DNA of 10,523 nucleotides from an uncultured Erysipelotrichaceae bacterium. Lineage in GTDB: Bacteria; Bacillota_I; Bacilli_A; RF39; UBA660. Made by a program: the position numbers and the translations under genes. The notes below the pieces were generated by a model. The model had not been told where the DNA came from. It saw only the letters and a list, made by a program, of their open reading frames with translations, and searched no databases. Positions 1 through 6,211 of the stretch are shown here, piece by piece. Location of the stretch: positions 1 through 10,523 of the forward strand of contig CACZQV010000027.1 of NCBI GenBank assembly GCA_902783435.1, given 5' to 3'. Every line of letters starts with the position of its first letter. The first letter of the stretch is position 1.

Positions 1-93
1 ATTTATCATAAACATGAAGATATGAATTATGATACTATGACTGATATAGTTATTAATAGTATTTATGAGTTATTTAAAAACGACTTAGTTTAA
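1..93 (+). CDS. C-terminal end of an unidentified plus-strand protein (partial)
   Basis: An open frame enters from the left edge in frame 1 and ends at a TAA at 91-93. It gives about 30 residues with a plausible protein composition, ending in IYELFKNDLV. The fragment is amphipathic and probably helical, but it is too short to assign to a family. The stop codon sits inside the right arm of a hairpin followed by T-rich sequence in the plus direction, as expected for a real gene end. It converges on the LD-carboxypeptidase homologue. It is the only plus-strand gene seen in the window. Confidence 0.6.
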   Translation: MYHKHEDMNYDTMTDIVINSIYELFKNDLV

Positions 94-106
94 GTCGTTT
101 TATTTT
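78..106. terminator. Bidirectional intrinsic terminator between convergent genes
   Basis: A perfect 10-bp stem is formed by AAACGACTTA (78-87) and TAAGTCGTTT (91-100) around a 3-nt loop. T-rich tracts follow in both directions: TATTTTT on the plus side, and TTTTTAAATA read on the minus strand. The stem contains the stop codon of the plus-strand gene and abuts the stop codon of the minus-strand gene (100-102). One hairpin therefore serves both convergent genes. Confidence 0.85.
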
Positions 107-1170
107 TCTAATATATTTTCTTTTATTAATATCTTTTTATTATCATAGTCTACTTCTACTTCTCTATCATATGGGATTATACACCTTGGAGTAGCATGTC
201 CAAAATTAACATTGAATAGTACTGGTGTATCTAAATCACTAAATACTTTTTTATATACTTCTTTATATTCATTGTAGTAAGCTTCATCCATTGGTTTACC
301 TACAATAATACCTTTTACTGAAGATAAAATATTTCTATTTTTAAATTCTAATAAATCTCTTTCTAGTGTTTCTGGAGATATTTTTTCTTCACTTGTTTCT
401 AAGAAAAGTATTTTTTCTTTTAATTCTTCTTCTGTTGCGAATATATTATATTTTTCATAAATATCTTTTTCTTCAGGATATCTTTCTCCTGTGAACATAT
501 CATATATACTTTCAATACAGCCACCATATAGTTTACCAGTAACTATACCTTTTCCATTTAATGTTTCAAATCCATGTGTTTCTTCATTTGTTTTTCTAGG
601 TGTACCTACTGCTTCAGGACTAAAATCTTCTCTTTCGCTGTACCATACAGGAGAAGACTTTATTTCATATGGTTCTACATTAAATAGTTTTTCTATATAC
701 TCTTTTGTATATGGTAACATTTCAGTATCTAATTCAGCAAAATCAGTTATTAGTGCTGGGCCATAGAATGTAGATAAGCCTAGTTTATTTAATAATAAGT
801 GATTATTTGTAGTATCTGAAAATCCCATAAATATTTTAGGTTTTGTTTTTACTAATTCAATGAACTCTTCATCTTCCATTAAATATGGTACTGTTTTAAA
901 TGTGTCATCTCCACCAATGGCTGTGATTATTCCTTTTATTGAATCATCTTTAAACGCTTCTTTTAAATCATGAGCACGATCTTCTGGATGTTTTTCTAGG
1001 TATTCCATACCTTTTAGTGCATTAGGCATTATTACTGGAACTAATCCTAGTTCTTTAATTCTTTTAACTCCTAATTCTAATTCATGAGGAATAAAAGGTT
1101 CTCCTAATAATCCTCTTGATAGAGATACTATTGCGACTTTATCTCCTTTTTGTAGACATTTTGGTTTCAT
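100..1170 (-). CDS. S66 family peptidase, MccF/LD-carboxypeptidase-like
   Basis: This 356-residue protein has the S66 serine peptidase layout. Near the N-terminus is GDKVAIVSLSRG (9-20). Then comes IGGDDT (85-90), followed by the nucleophile motif GFSDTT with Ser118. Catalytic Glu258 lies in FLETSEE and catalytic His325 in NFGHATP, so the full Ser-Glu-His triad is present. The IGGDDT loop and overall length resemble the MccF-like branch (microcin C7 immunity type) more than short LdcA. Family members cleave the L,D bond of muropeptides in peptidoglycan recycling, or cleave peptidyl-nucleotide antibiotics; which applies here cannot be seen. No signal peptide is visible, so it is probably cytoplasmic. 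The start was chosen at ATG 1170 because AGAGGTGATAAT precedes it at normal spacing; a longer frame to 1218 would run through the promoter and terminator. It appears monocistronic, with its own promoter. Confidence 0.9.
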   Translation of the reverse strand: MKPKCLQKGDKVAIVSLSRGLLGEPFIPHELELGVKRIKELGLVPVIMPNALKGMEYLEKHPEDRAHDLKEAFKDDSIKGIITAIGGDDTFKTVPYLMEDEEFIELVKTKPKIFMGFSDTTNNHLLLNKLGLSTFYGPALITDFAELDTEMLPYTKEYIEKLFNVEPYEIKSSPVWYSEREDFSPEAVGTPRKTNEETHGFETLNGKGIVTGKLYGGCIESIYDMFTGERYPEEKDIYEKYNIFATEEELKEKILFLETSEEKISPETLERDLLEFKNRNILSSVKGIIVGKPMDEAYYNEYKEVYKKVFSDLDTPVLFNVNFGHATPRCIIPYDREVEVDYDNKKILIKENILEK

Positions 1171-1188
1171 ATTATCACCTCTAGCTTT

Positions 1189-1197
1189 ATTATAACA
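1189..1197 (-). promoter_or_regulatory. Extended -10 promoter of the S66 peptidase gene
   Basis: On the minus strand the sequence reads TGTTATAAT: a perfect TATAAT box (1189-1194) preceded by TG one base upstream. No good -35 is seen, because that region is occupied by the upstream gene's terminator hairpin. The start codon lies about 20 nt downstream of the -10 box. Confidence 0.65.
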
Positions 1198-1200
1198 TAT

Positions 1201-1228
1201 AAAAAAAGACTTAAGCATAAGTCTTTTT
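1201..1228 (-). terminator. Intrinsic terminator of the zinc-ribbon/TPM operon
   Basis: A perfect 11-bp stem, AAAAAGACTTA (1203-1213) and TAAGTCTTTTT (1218-1228), has a 4-nt loop. On the minus strand it is followed by a run of T residues down to 1201. It begins one base after the TPM gene's stop codon (1230-1232). The core GACTTA/TAAGTC is the same as in the terminator at 78-100. Confidence 0.9.
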
Positions 1229-1229
1229 A

Positions 1230-2444
1230 TTAGAAGCTGTGGCCTCCGCCACCTCCGGAGAAGCCTCCGCCTCCTCCGCCTCCTCCACCAGATGATCCAC
1301 CTGATGAAGATGATGATGGTGGTGAATATACTTTATGTGTACCTGTTTTAGCACCACTAACATTTCCAGCTTCAAAAGCTATATCACAATTTTTTAATAC
1401 TTCGCTATTTGCTGCTTTCTTTAATTTAGAAGCATTTAATACTATAAAGAAGTTAATAAAGAACGCTAATACTATAGAAATAACTACATTACTCGCATGT
1501 CTCATTGGTTCTGCAATTTTACCACCATCTAAGACAATTCCTATTTGTTCAAAAGCTTTTTCTGCACATTCATAATATTCTTTTCTACTAGCATATCTAT
1601 ATATATTATCTGTAATTATATCAGCTTTTGAATTAGTTATATGTTTATAGTTTTCTCCAGCTGATACTATATAAATCATTCTTTTATCCATATCGATTAT
1701 GAAAATTGTTCCACTTTCATTACCAAATTTTGAATAATAAAAGTCATTTGCAAATTCTTTTGTTGAATATTTTGGATTAGTTGAAATTGATTTAAATACT
1801 ATATGACCATATTTAGTTAATGGTTTCATTTTTTCTCTTAATTTTTCTTCTTCTTCTGGAGTTAATAGATTAGCATCATCTTCTATTAAAAGTGTATGAC
1901 CATTCTTATTTTCTGATATACTTGTTTTTAAACCTAATGTAGTTTCTAGGTCTGAAACCATTTGACATACAGCTTCATAAGTTTTCTTATCATTTACTAA
2001 AGGTACAGCAGCATTTACTATTTCTTGAGCTTGTTCATTAGTAAATTTAGTTCCTACTTCACCTTCTGTATATAGATAGATACTTCCATTATAGTAGTCA
2101 AATAATATTAAAATACCACTTTCTTCTCCAAATTTATTTCTATAATATTCTTCTGCATATTCCTTAGCTGTCTTAGTATTATATGAAATTGATTTAAATA
2201 TGATATTACCTTCTTGTTTAAGTAATTCCATATTAGTTTTTAATTTTTCTTCATCTGTATATACTATACGAGCAGCATCATCTTCTACTACTATTTCATA
2301 TTCTTCTGATTCTACTGTTTCTTCTTGTTGTTCTTCTTTGTTTTCTCCAGTTATATAACTATTTGGATCTAGTGCATATACACTTAAAGTTATTGTGAAT
2401 AGAGTTATTATTATTAAAAATATATTTACTAATTTCTTATTCAC
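1230..2444 (-). CDS. Secreted or membrane-anchored protein with two tandem TPM domains and a Gly-rich tail
   Basis: This 404-residue protein begins with a signal peptide (hydrophobic 5-22, likely cut after SVYA near residue 24). An acidic linker leads to two related TPM-type domains at about 52-172 and 183-305. Their internal homology is visible: EDDA starts each, GNIIFKSISYN matches GHIVFKSISTN, NKFGEESG matches SKFGNESG, and IYLYTEGE matches IYIVSAGE. A membrane helix (about 318-337) and a cytoplasmic-side segment follow, then a Ser/Gly-rich tail (375-404) ending GGHSF. TPM domains (TLP18.3/Psb32/MOLO-1) occur in envelope proteins of mostly unclear function. Two start codons are possible. 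GTG 2444 lies 8 nt after AGGAGG and is preferred; ATG 2450 lies only 2 nt after it. The start overlaps the end of the zinc-ribbon gene, implying translational coupling. Confidence 0.85.
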   Translation of the reverse strand: MNKKLVNIFLIIITLFTITLSVYALDPNSYITGENKEEQQEETVESEEYEIVVEDDAARIVYTDEEKLKTNMELLKQEGNIIFKSISYNTKTAKEYAEEYYRNKFGEESGILILFDYYNGSIYLYTEGEVGTKFTNEQAQEIVNAAVPLVNDKKTYEAVCQMVSDLETTLGLKTSISENKNGHTLLIEDDANLLTPEEEEKLREKMKPLTKYGHIVFKSISTNPKYSTKEFANDFYYSKFGNESGTIFIIDMDKRMIYIVSAGENYKHITNSKADIITDNIYRYASRKEYYECAEKAFEQIGIVLDGGKIAEPMRHASNVVISIVLAFFINFFIVLNASKLKKAANSEVLKNCDIAFEAGNVSGAKTGTHKVYSPPSSSSSGGSSGGGGGGGGGFSGGGGGHSF

Positions 2445-3804
2445 TTTCATCACCTCCTCTTTTTTCTAATTGAGGTAATTTATTAGATGATAGAATATTA
2501 TGTTCTTTTACCAAATCTTTAAATGATAGTACTACTAATACTAGGGCTATTATTGCTGCTCCATAGTAGTATGCATCATTTACAAAGTTACACAATAATG
2601 CGAATAGTGGTATTATTATTGAAATTATTTCTTTATATAAATATTTAAAAGTACCTGTAGTTTTTACTTTTTTAGTTTCTTGTTTAGACATATATCCTTT
2701 ATCATCAGAATGTGTTTCTTTTTTCTTAATAGAGCTTGCTTGAATTGCTGATATTATTAAACTTACTATTCCAGCCATAATAGCAAATAATGCTACCTTC
2801 TTAGGAGTAAGTACTATTATATTATCTATTAATAAGAAACAAATTATTGCTAATATTATAGAACCAATAATATATTTTTTAAAATCTATTGGTAAATCTA
2901 ATGCTACTTTACCAGTTTGTCCATTTATTACTGCATAATGTAGTTTTGTATTAGATTTATCTCTAATAGCTAAGAAATATACTGGGAACATTCCTACTTT
3001 TTTATCAAGTACTCCTAATGGTACTGTTGGATTACTACATCCATATTTAGAGAATCCACCAACTTTTCTTAATCTACTATTTGCATCACTTTTTGCTACT
3101 GTACATGCTTCTGTATCATATACTGATTCATCTACATCTTTTGTATCAGCATAGAATCCTGTTAAATAATTTGGATTAAAATCTTTTCTTAATTTATAAT
3201 TATAGGGAATAGATGTTGAAAATTTATCATAAAATTTAGATACTAAATCAAATGAAATCCCATCATACTCAGTATTAACATCTGCAGTTACTGTATAGTC
3301 ATCATAATATATATAGTCTCCTGAACGATGTGAATATTTACTACCTTTATTAGTAGTTTTACCATTATATCCTACTTTATATACTCCATATGGCATATAA
3401 ATACCTCTAAACTTTTGAACAACTACATCGTCCTTCATATAATTAGGAGCAAATAAAGCTTTTGATATTTTACTTTTATATGCTGCAATACATTCTTCCT
3501 TTGTCTTTTCAAAAGGTATGATGAAGTCAGGATTATTTTGTTTAATCATCTTTTCTTCAATCATAGCTTGAGAACCACAATAACTACAGAATGTTATAGC
3601 AGTTTCATCAAAAGTCATTAACGTTGCACCACATTGAGTACAACTATAAGTTTTACCAGAGAATGTATCATTATTCTCTTTTGCAGTTTTTACATCTGCA
3701 ACTTTTTGTTCAGGATCAAATTTAGTACCACAATATTGACATACTACTTTCTTTTGACCTGGTTTAAATTCAACTTCTCCACCACAACCTGGACATTTTA
3801 TCAT
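2437..3804 (-). CDS. Membrane protein with two N-terminal zinc ribbons
   Basis: This 455-residue protein starts with two CxxC...CxxC zinc ribbons. The first uses Cys4, Cys7, Cys22 and Cys25 (CPGCG, CQYCG). The second uses Cys55, Cys58, Cys73 and Cys76 (CTQCG, CSYCG). A soluble region of about 230 residues, rich in Tyr and Asp, follows (roughly 90-305). Two pairs of membrane helices close the protein at about 311-331, 335-356, 391-408 and 411-427. Databases usually name such proteins TFIIB-type zinc ribbon-containing; no enzyme motif is seen and the function is unknown. ATG 3804 is preceded by GAAGGTGATAAT. It is the first gene of an operon with the tandem TPM gene, whose start lies inside its last codons, so the two products probably act together at the membrane. 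Confidence 0.85.
   Translation of the reverse strand: MIKCPGCGGEVEFKPGQKKVVCQYCGTKFDPEQKVADVKTAKENNDTFSGKTYSCTQCGATLMTFDETAITFCSYCGSQAMIEEKMIKQNNPDFIIPFEKTKEECIAAYKSKISKALFAPNYMKDDVVVQKFRGIYMPYGVYKVGYNGKTTNKGSKYSHRSGDYIYYDDYTVTADVNTEYDGISFDLVSKFYDKFSTSIPYNYKLRKDFNPNYLTGFYADTKDVDESVYDTEACTVAKSDANSRLRKVGGFSKYGCSNPTVPLGVLDKKVGMFPVYFLAIRDKSNTKLHYAVINGQTGKVALDLPIDFKKYIIGSIILAIICFLLIDNIIVLTPKKVALFAIMAGIVSLIISAIQASSIKKKETHSDDKGYMSKQETKKVKTTGTFKYLYKEIISIIIPLFALLCNFVNDAYYYGAAIIALVLVVLSFKDLVKEHNILSSNKLPQLEKRGGDESE
2442..2459 (-). promoter_or_regulatory. Ribosome binding site that decides the TPM start codon
   Basis: The minus strand reads AGGAGGTGATGAAAGTG. AGGAGGTGAT is a full-length match to the 16S anti-Shine-Dalgarno complement and sits inside the last codons of the zinc-ribbon gene. 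Spacing fits the GTG at 2444 (8 nt after AGGAGG) better than the ATG at 2450, which is partly buried in the site. Confidence 0.6.
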
Positions 3805-3820
3805 ATTATCACCTTCTTTA

Positions 3821-3829
3821 ATTTTATCA
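3821..3829 (-). promoter_or_regulatory. Extended -10 promoter of the zinc-ribbon/TPM operon
   Basis: On the minus strand TGATAAAAT is a near-consensus -10 (TAAAAT, 3821-3826) with the extended TG. It lies about 16 nt before the ATG at 3804. No convincing -35 is seen at 17 bp. Confidence 0.45.
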
Positions 3830-3860
3830 AATTTTTGTTTATTAATCTATATCTTTTTGC

Positions 3861-3893
3861 AAAATAAAAAGCCCATTATTGAGCTTTTATTTT
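3861..3893 (-). terminator. Intrinsic terminator of the RHH-Nudix/MazG operon
   Basis: On the minus strand AAAAGCTC pairs with GGGCTTTT (8 bp, one G-U pair) around a 6-nt loop, and TTTATTTT follows. The left arm encodes the last residues of the preceding protein and its TAA stop (3876-3878) lies in the loop, so the hairpin overlaps coding sequence. Confidence 0.8.
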
Positions 3894-4736
3894 TTGAACT
3901 GGTTTTTCTTGTTCAATTGCTTGAAACATCATTTCTTCTAATTCTTGAATATATGATAAAGTAGGTTCTACTTCTACAACATCTTCTGGATTATAATACT
4001 CTTTATTTTCTTCTTGATTTTCTGCTACACACTCTAAGAACATTGCAGATGCTTGTGATATATCAGATAAATAATATGCTTCATCTTCTGTTATTTGTTC
4101 TTCTTTTAATAAACTTTTAGTTTTTTCTACAATATCAGATACAGTGATTTCATAGCATTCTGGAATGGCTTCATAATTTCTTTTCATTTCAATGTATTTT
4201 CTTTCCAATACTATTTTTTTAATAGCTATAGAATTAGTCATATTATAATCTATAACATTTTCAAATATTTTATCAAAAGCAAGTAATTCAACAATACTAT
4301 ATTTTTCGAAGAATTCTTCTAATGATTCATCTGATATTGGACCTGGTGATTTTTTATGTAATTCAGTTATTTGATTAAAACAATCTTTATCAAATTTTTC
4401 TAATTTTGGTTTTAATGTTACTTCTATTTCATCTTCTTCGTTTATTTTTTTAGATACTTCCTTAGTTATATTTTGTAAATATTCTAGTTCTTCTTCATCT
4501 AATTTATAGAATTTTTCTACTATTTCGGATAAATCAAAACTTAGAATTCTAGTTATACTATCAAATTCATTTCTACCATTATAATCATCATTATTTTCTT
4601 CATATTTTTGTTTTGATAATTCTTTTAATACCTTTATTAATACTGGTTCTTCTATATAATCTAATAATACATCTAATGAATCTATTGTTAGCGAATGATA
4701 TCTATTAAATAGTTCTTTTGTTTTTGTATATTCCAT
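3876..4736 (-). CDS. Unrecognised acidic soluble protein, last gene of the RHH-Nudix/MazG operon
   Basis: I do not recognise this 286-residue protein. It is strongly acidic (many Glu/Asp, including the EEDEIEVTLKPKLEKFDKD region near 97-115), has no signal peptide or membrane helix, and appears almost wholly helical. The only compact conserved-looking spot is KKSPGPISDESLEEFFEKYS near 128-147. The C-terminus switches to a short basic tail (KPVQKIKAQ). No catalytic or metal-binding motif is evident. ATG 4736 follows AGGAGGGGTAAT, and the start lies one base after the stop of the MazG-like gene, so the two are surely cotranscribed and probably coupled. Context suggests a link to nucleotide metabolism or stress, as inference only. 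It could be an adaptor or regulatory partner. Confidence 0.8.
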   Translation of the reverse strand: MEYTKTKELFNRYHSLTIDSLDVLLDYIEEPVLIKVLKELSKQKYEENNDDYNGRNEFDSITRILSFDLSEIVEKFYKLDEEELEYLQNITKEVSKKINEEDEIEVTLKPKLEKFDKDCFNQITELHKKSPGPISDESLEEFFEKYSIVELLAFDKIFENVIDYNMTNSIAIKKIVLERKYIEMKRNYEAIPECYEITVSDIVEKTKSLLKEEQITEDEAYYLSDISQASAMFLECVAENQEENKEYYNPEDVVEVEPTLSYIQELEEMMFQAIEQEKPVQKIKAQ

Positions 4737-4737
4737 A

Positions 4738-5037
4738 TTACCCCTCCTCTTTTACTAGAACTCCATTTACTAATTTATATTTACGTTTCTTATTAATTTC
4801 TATCTTATTTTCTATTTCTTTTTGTAGGTCAATTCCTAGCATTTCAGATAATCCCATTAAGAAAATTACTACATCAGCTATTTCTTCACCTACATTATCA
4901 TGTTTTTTTAACCATGCTTGGTATGCTTCTCCAAGTTCTCCATAAGTTAGGCAAAATTCCATATTAACATCAGTTATATTGAAACCATGATTAACTTTAT
5001 TTTGATATACTTCTTTTTGTAATCCTCTAAAATCCAT
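4738..5037 (-). CDS. MazG-like nucleotide pyrophosphohydrolase
   Basis: This 99-residue protein shows the core of the all-alpha NTP pyrophosphatase (MazG/dUTPase-like) fold. The first metal-binding helix has YGELGEAYQAW (Glu34, Glu37). The second has GEEIADVVIFL (Glu52, Asp55), giving the ExxE-14-ExxD pattern expected for Mg2+ ligands. Such enzymes hydrolyse nucleoside triphosphates to monophosphate and pyrophosphate, often as house-cleaning of damaged or excess (d)NTPs; the substrate cannot be read here. The short length fits the single-domain MazG-like group. Start at ATG 5037 is chosen because AGGAGG stands 6 nt plus one base upstream; a longer frame to 5073 would overlap the Nudix gene and lacks its own site. 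It lies 10 nt after the Nudix stop and one base before the next gene. Confidence 0.85.
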   Translation of the reverse strand: MDFRGLQKEVYQNKVNHGFNITDVNMEFCLTYGELGEAYQAWLKKHDNVGEEIADVVIFLMGLSEMLGIDLQKEIENKIEINKKRKYKLVNGVLVKEEG

Positions 5038-5047
5038 ACAAACCCTC

Positions 5048-5635
5048 CTAATCATTATTTCTAGATTCTTCAATAATCTTTTTTATTAAAAATTTAGATA
5101 ATATTACGTCTGCTTCTGCAAGATCATAATCTAATAAATCTTCTATATTAACCCATTTATATTCAGAGTGAGTACTTAGTTTAAAATCACCACTTTTATA
5201 ATCACATTCATATAGTTTTAAATCTACTATATGGCCTGGATATTCACAAATACTGTGAGTTATATAATCTTTTATATCTGTTTTAATATCATATAATTCA
5301 TTGAATGCTCTTTCTAATGATTTTTTTTCATCTTCTAGACCTTGTCTTCTTCCACCAGGAAATTCCCATTTACCTTTAACATGGTCATCTTTAGCTCTTT
5401 TAGCTATTAAGCATTTACCATCTTTCATAATTAATCCACATACTACATCTAATATCTTTTTATTCTCTACAGCATTAGTTACTTCAAATGGAAGTCCATT
5501 CTTTTTAATAACTTGTTTTAAGAATAAATTGATTGCAGAAGACATTGATAATCCTAGATCTGTTAGAACCATAGTAGCTTCTTTTTTTACATTAGTATCT
5601 ATTTGAATATTAATAGCACTTGTTTTACTTTCCAT
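5048..5635 (-). CDS. RelB/DinJ-type ribbon-helix-helix domain fused to a degenerate Nudix domain
   Basis: The first ~54 residues of this 195-residue protein look like a RelB/DinJ antitoxin N-terminus. TSAINIQIDTNVKKEA gives the DNA-contacting strand, followed by the helices TMVLTDLGLSMSSAINLFLK. A Nudix fold follows (about 60-183), with strand ILDVVCGLIM, KGKWEFPGG and WVNIEDL near the C-terminus, like MutT/CTP pyrophosphohydrolases. The Nudix box is eroded. Gly95 and Glu101 (GX5E) and Arg109 are present, but the REUXEEXGU part reads RAFNELYDI, so only Glu113 of the usual three Glu remains. Activity may be weak or lost, leaving ligand sensing. No RelE toxin gene is adjacent. ATG 5635 follows AGAGGTGGGAAAA. 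It is first in an operon with the MazG-like and unknown genes and likely binds its own upstream repeats (inference). Confidence 0.85.
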   Translation of the reverse strand: MESKTSAINIQIDTNVKKEATMVLTDLGLSMSSAINLFLKQVIKKNGLPFEVTNAVENKKILDVVCGLIMKDGKCLIAKRAKDDHVKGKWEFPGGRRQGLEDEKKSLERAFNELYDIKTDIKDYITHSICEYPGHIVDLKLYECDYKSGDFKLSTHSEYKWVNIEDLLDYDLAEADVILSKFLIKKIIEESRNND

Positions 5636-5655
5636 TTTTCCCACCTCTTGAAGGT

Positions 5656-5684
5656 ATATTATCACCCAAAAAATCAAAAGTCAA
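5656..5684 (-). promoter_or_regulatory. Promoter of the RHH-Nudix/MazG operon
   Basis: The minus strand has TTGACT (-35, 5679-5684), a 17-bp spacer and TAATAT (-10, 5656-5661) with an extended TG (5663-5664). This is the best promoter in the window and the only one with a recognisable -35. The leader before the ATG at 5635 is only about 15 nt and contains the ribosome binding site. Confidence 0.8.
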
Positions 5685-5690
5685 CACTTT

Positions 5691-5730
5691 TCTACAAAAA
5701 TACTACAATTTTACTACATTTGTATTTTTG
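5691..5730. repeat. Candidate operator: 9-bp inverted repeat with phased TACTACA direct repeats
   Basis: CAAAAATAC (5695-5703) and GTATTTTTG (5722-5730) form a perfect 9-bp inverted repeat with an 18-bp spacer. Overlapping it, the heptamer TACTACA occurs at 5701-5707 and 5712-5718, with a shorter TCTACA at 5691-5696. The shared CTACA cores start at 5692, 5703 and 5714, exactly 11 bp apart, so they lie on one face of the helix. The array begins 7-8 bp upstream of the -35 box. Ribbon-helix-helix proteins commonly bind such tandem short repeats. That the operon's own RHH domain binds here is inference. Confidence 0.5.
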
Positions 5731-5732
5731 AC

Positions 5733-5762
5733 AAAAAAATAACTATATCTAAAGATATAGTT
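5733..5762 (-). terminator. Intrinsic terminator of the small four-helix membrane protein gene
   Basis: AACTATATCT (5741-5750) and AGATATAGTT (5753-5762) form a 10-bp stem with a very tight loop. On the minus strand it is followed by ATTTTTTTG. It lies about 10 nt after the TAG stop at 5772-5774. Confidence 0.8.
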
Positions 5763-5771
5763 AAAATTTTT

Positions 5772-6128
5772 CTATTTCTTTGAAATATCACTATATAGAG
5801 CATATACTCCAAATAACCAGAAAGGTAATAATACTAATGAGTATAATATATTTCCATGAAATTTAATTATTTCTATAGTACAAAGTAAGATAAATATAAA
5901 CCATAATACTATAAGTATCATTATTATAATTCTAAAAATTTTATATTCAAGAAGGGATTTACCTAATATTTTAGATAAGATTACTCCTGATATTAAAAAT
6001 ACACATACATAGAATGGTGACAATACTAGTTTTATTTCTATTCCAGGTAATCTTAAAAAGAAAAATGTAACAATTAATAACGAGATTATAACTATCGTTA
6101 TACCTAATACTTTCGTGAATTTTTTCAT
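5772..6128 (-). CDS. Small hypothetical membrane protein with four predicted helices
   Basis: This 118-residue protein is almost entirely hydrophobic. Likely membrane helices lie at about 7-25, 36-54, 66-87 and 94-111, with a short basic N-terminus (MKKFTK) and a short polar C-terminus (SDISKK). I see no motif that names a family. ATG 6128 is preceded by GATGGTGATTAT, a moderate ribosome binding site. It has its own promoter and terminator, so it is probably transcribed alone between the ABC exporter and the RHH-Nudix operon. No functional link to either neighbour is visible. Confidence 0.75.
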   Translation of the reverse strand: MKKFTKVLGITIVIISLLIVTFFFLRLPGIEIKLVLSPFYVCVFLISGVILSKILGKSLLEYKIFRIIIMILIVLWFIFILLCTIEIIKFHGNILYSLVLLPFWLFGVYALYSDISKK

Positions 6129-6153
6129 ATAATCACCATCTTCTCTTATATAT

Positions 6154-6159
6154 ATTATA
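6154..6159 (-). promoter_or_regulatory. Probable -10 box of the small membrane protein gene
   Basis: A perfect TATAAT on the minus strand lies about 25 nt before the ATG at 6128, in a run of alternating T and A. No extended TG and no good -35 are visible, so the call rests on position and the hexamer alone in an AT-rich background. Confidence 0.4.
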
Positions 6160-6211
6160 TAACAGAATTAAAAATAATACTTATTCTATGTTTATTTTAT
6201 TTAATATGAGT

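Noticed and set aside
491..766. Plus-strand open frame of 91 codons
   Set aside because: It is antisense to the well-supported S66 peptidase gene, has no ribosome binding site and a Ser/Pro/Phe-rich composition typical of a reverse-strand shadow.
3634..3867. Plus-strand open frame of 77 codons
   Set aside because: It lies opposite the zinc-ribbon codons and the promoter region, is Phe/Ile/Thr-rich low-complexity sequence and lacks a start signal.
4718..4945. Plus-strand open frame of 75 codons
   Set aside because: It is antisense to the MazG-like gene, whose metal-binding motifs are clear.
5301..5606. Plus-strand open frame of 101 codons
   Set aside because: It is antisense to the RHH-Nudix gene and has no recognisable domain or ribosome binding site.
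5048..5635. A type II toxin-antitoxin pair
   Set aside because: The N-terminus resembles RelB/DinJ, but the following gene is MazG-like rather than a RelE/YafQ toxin, and the C-terminal part is Nudix rather than a toxin-binding tail.
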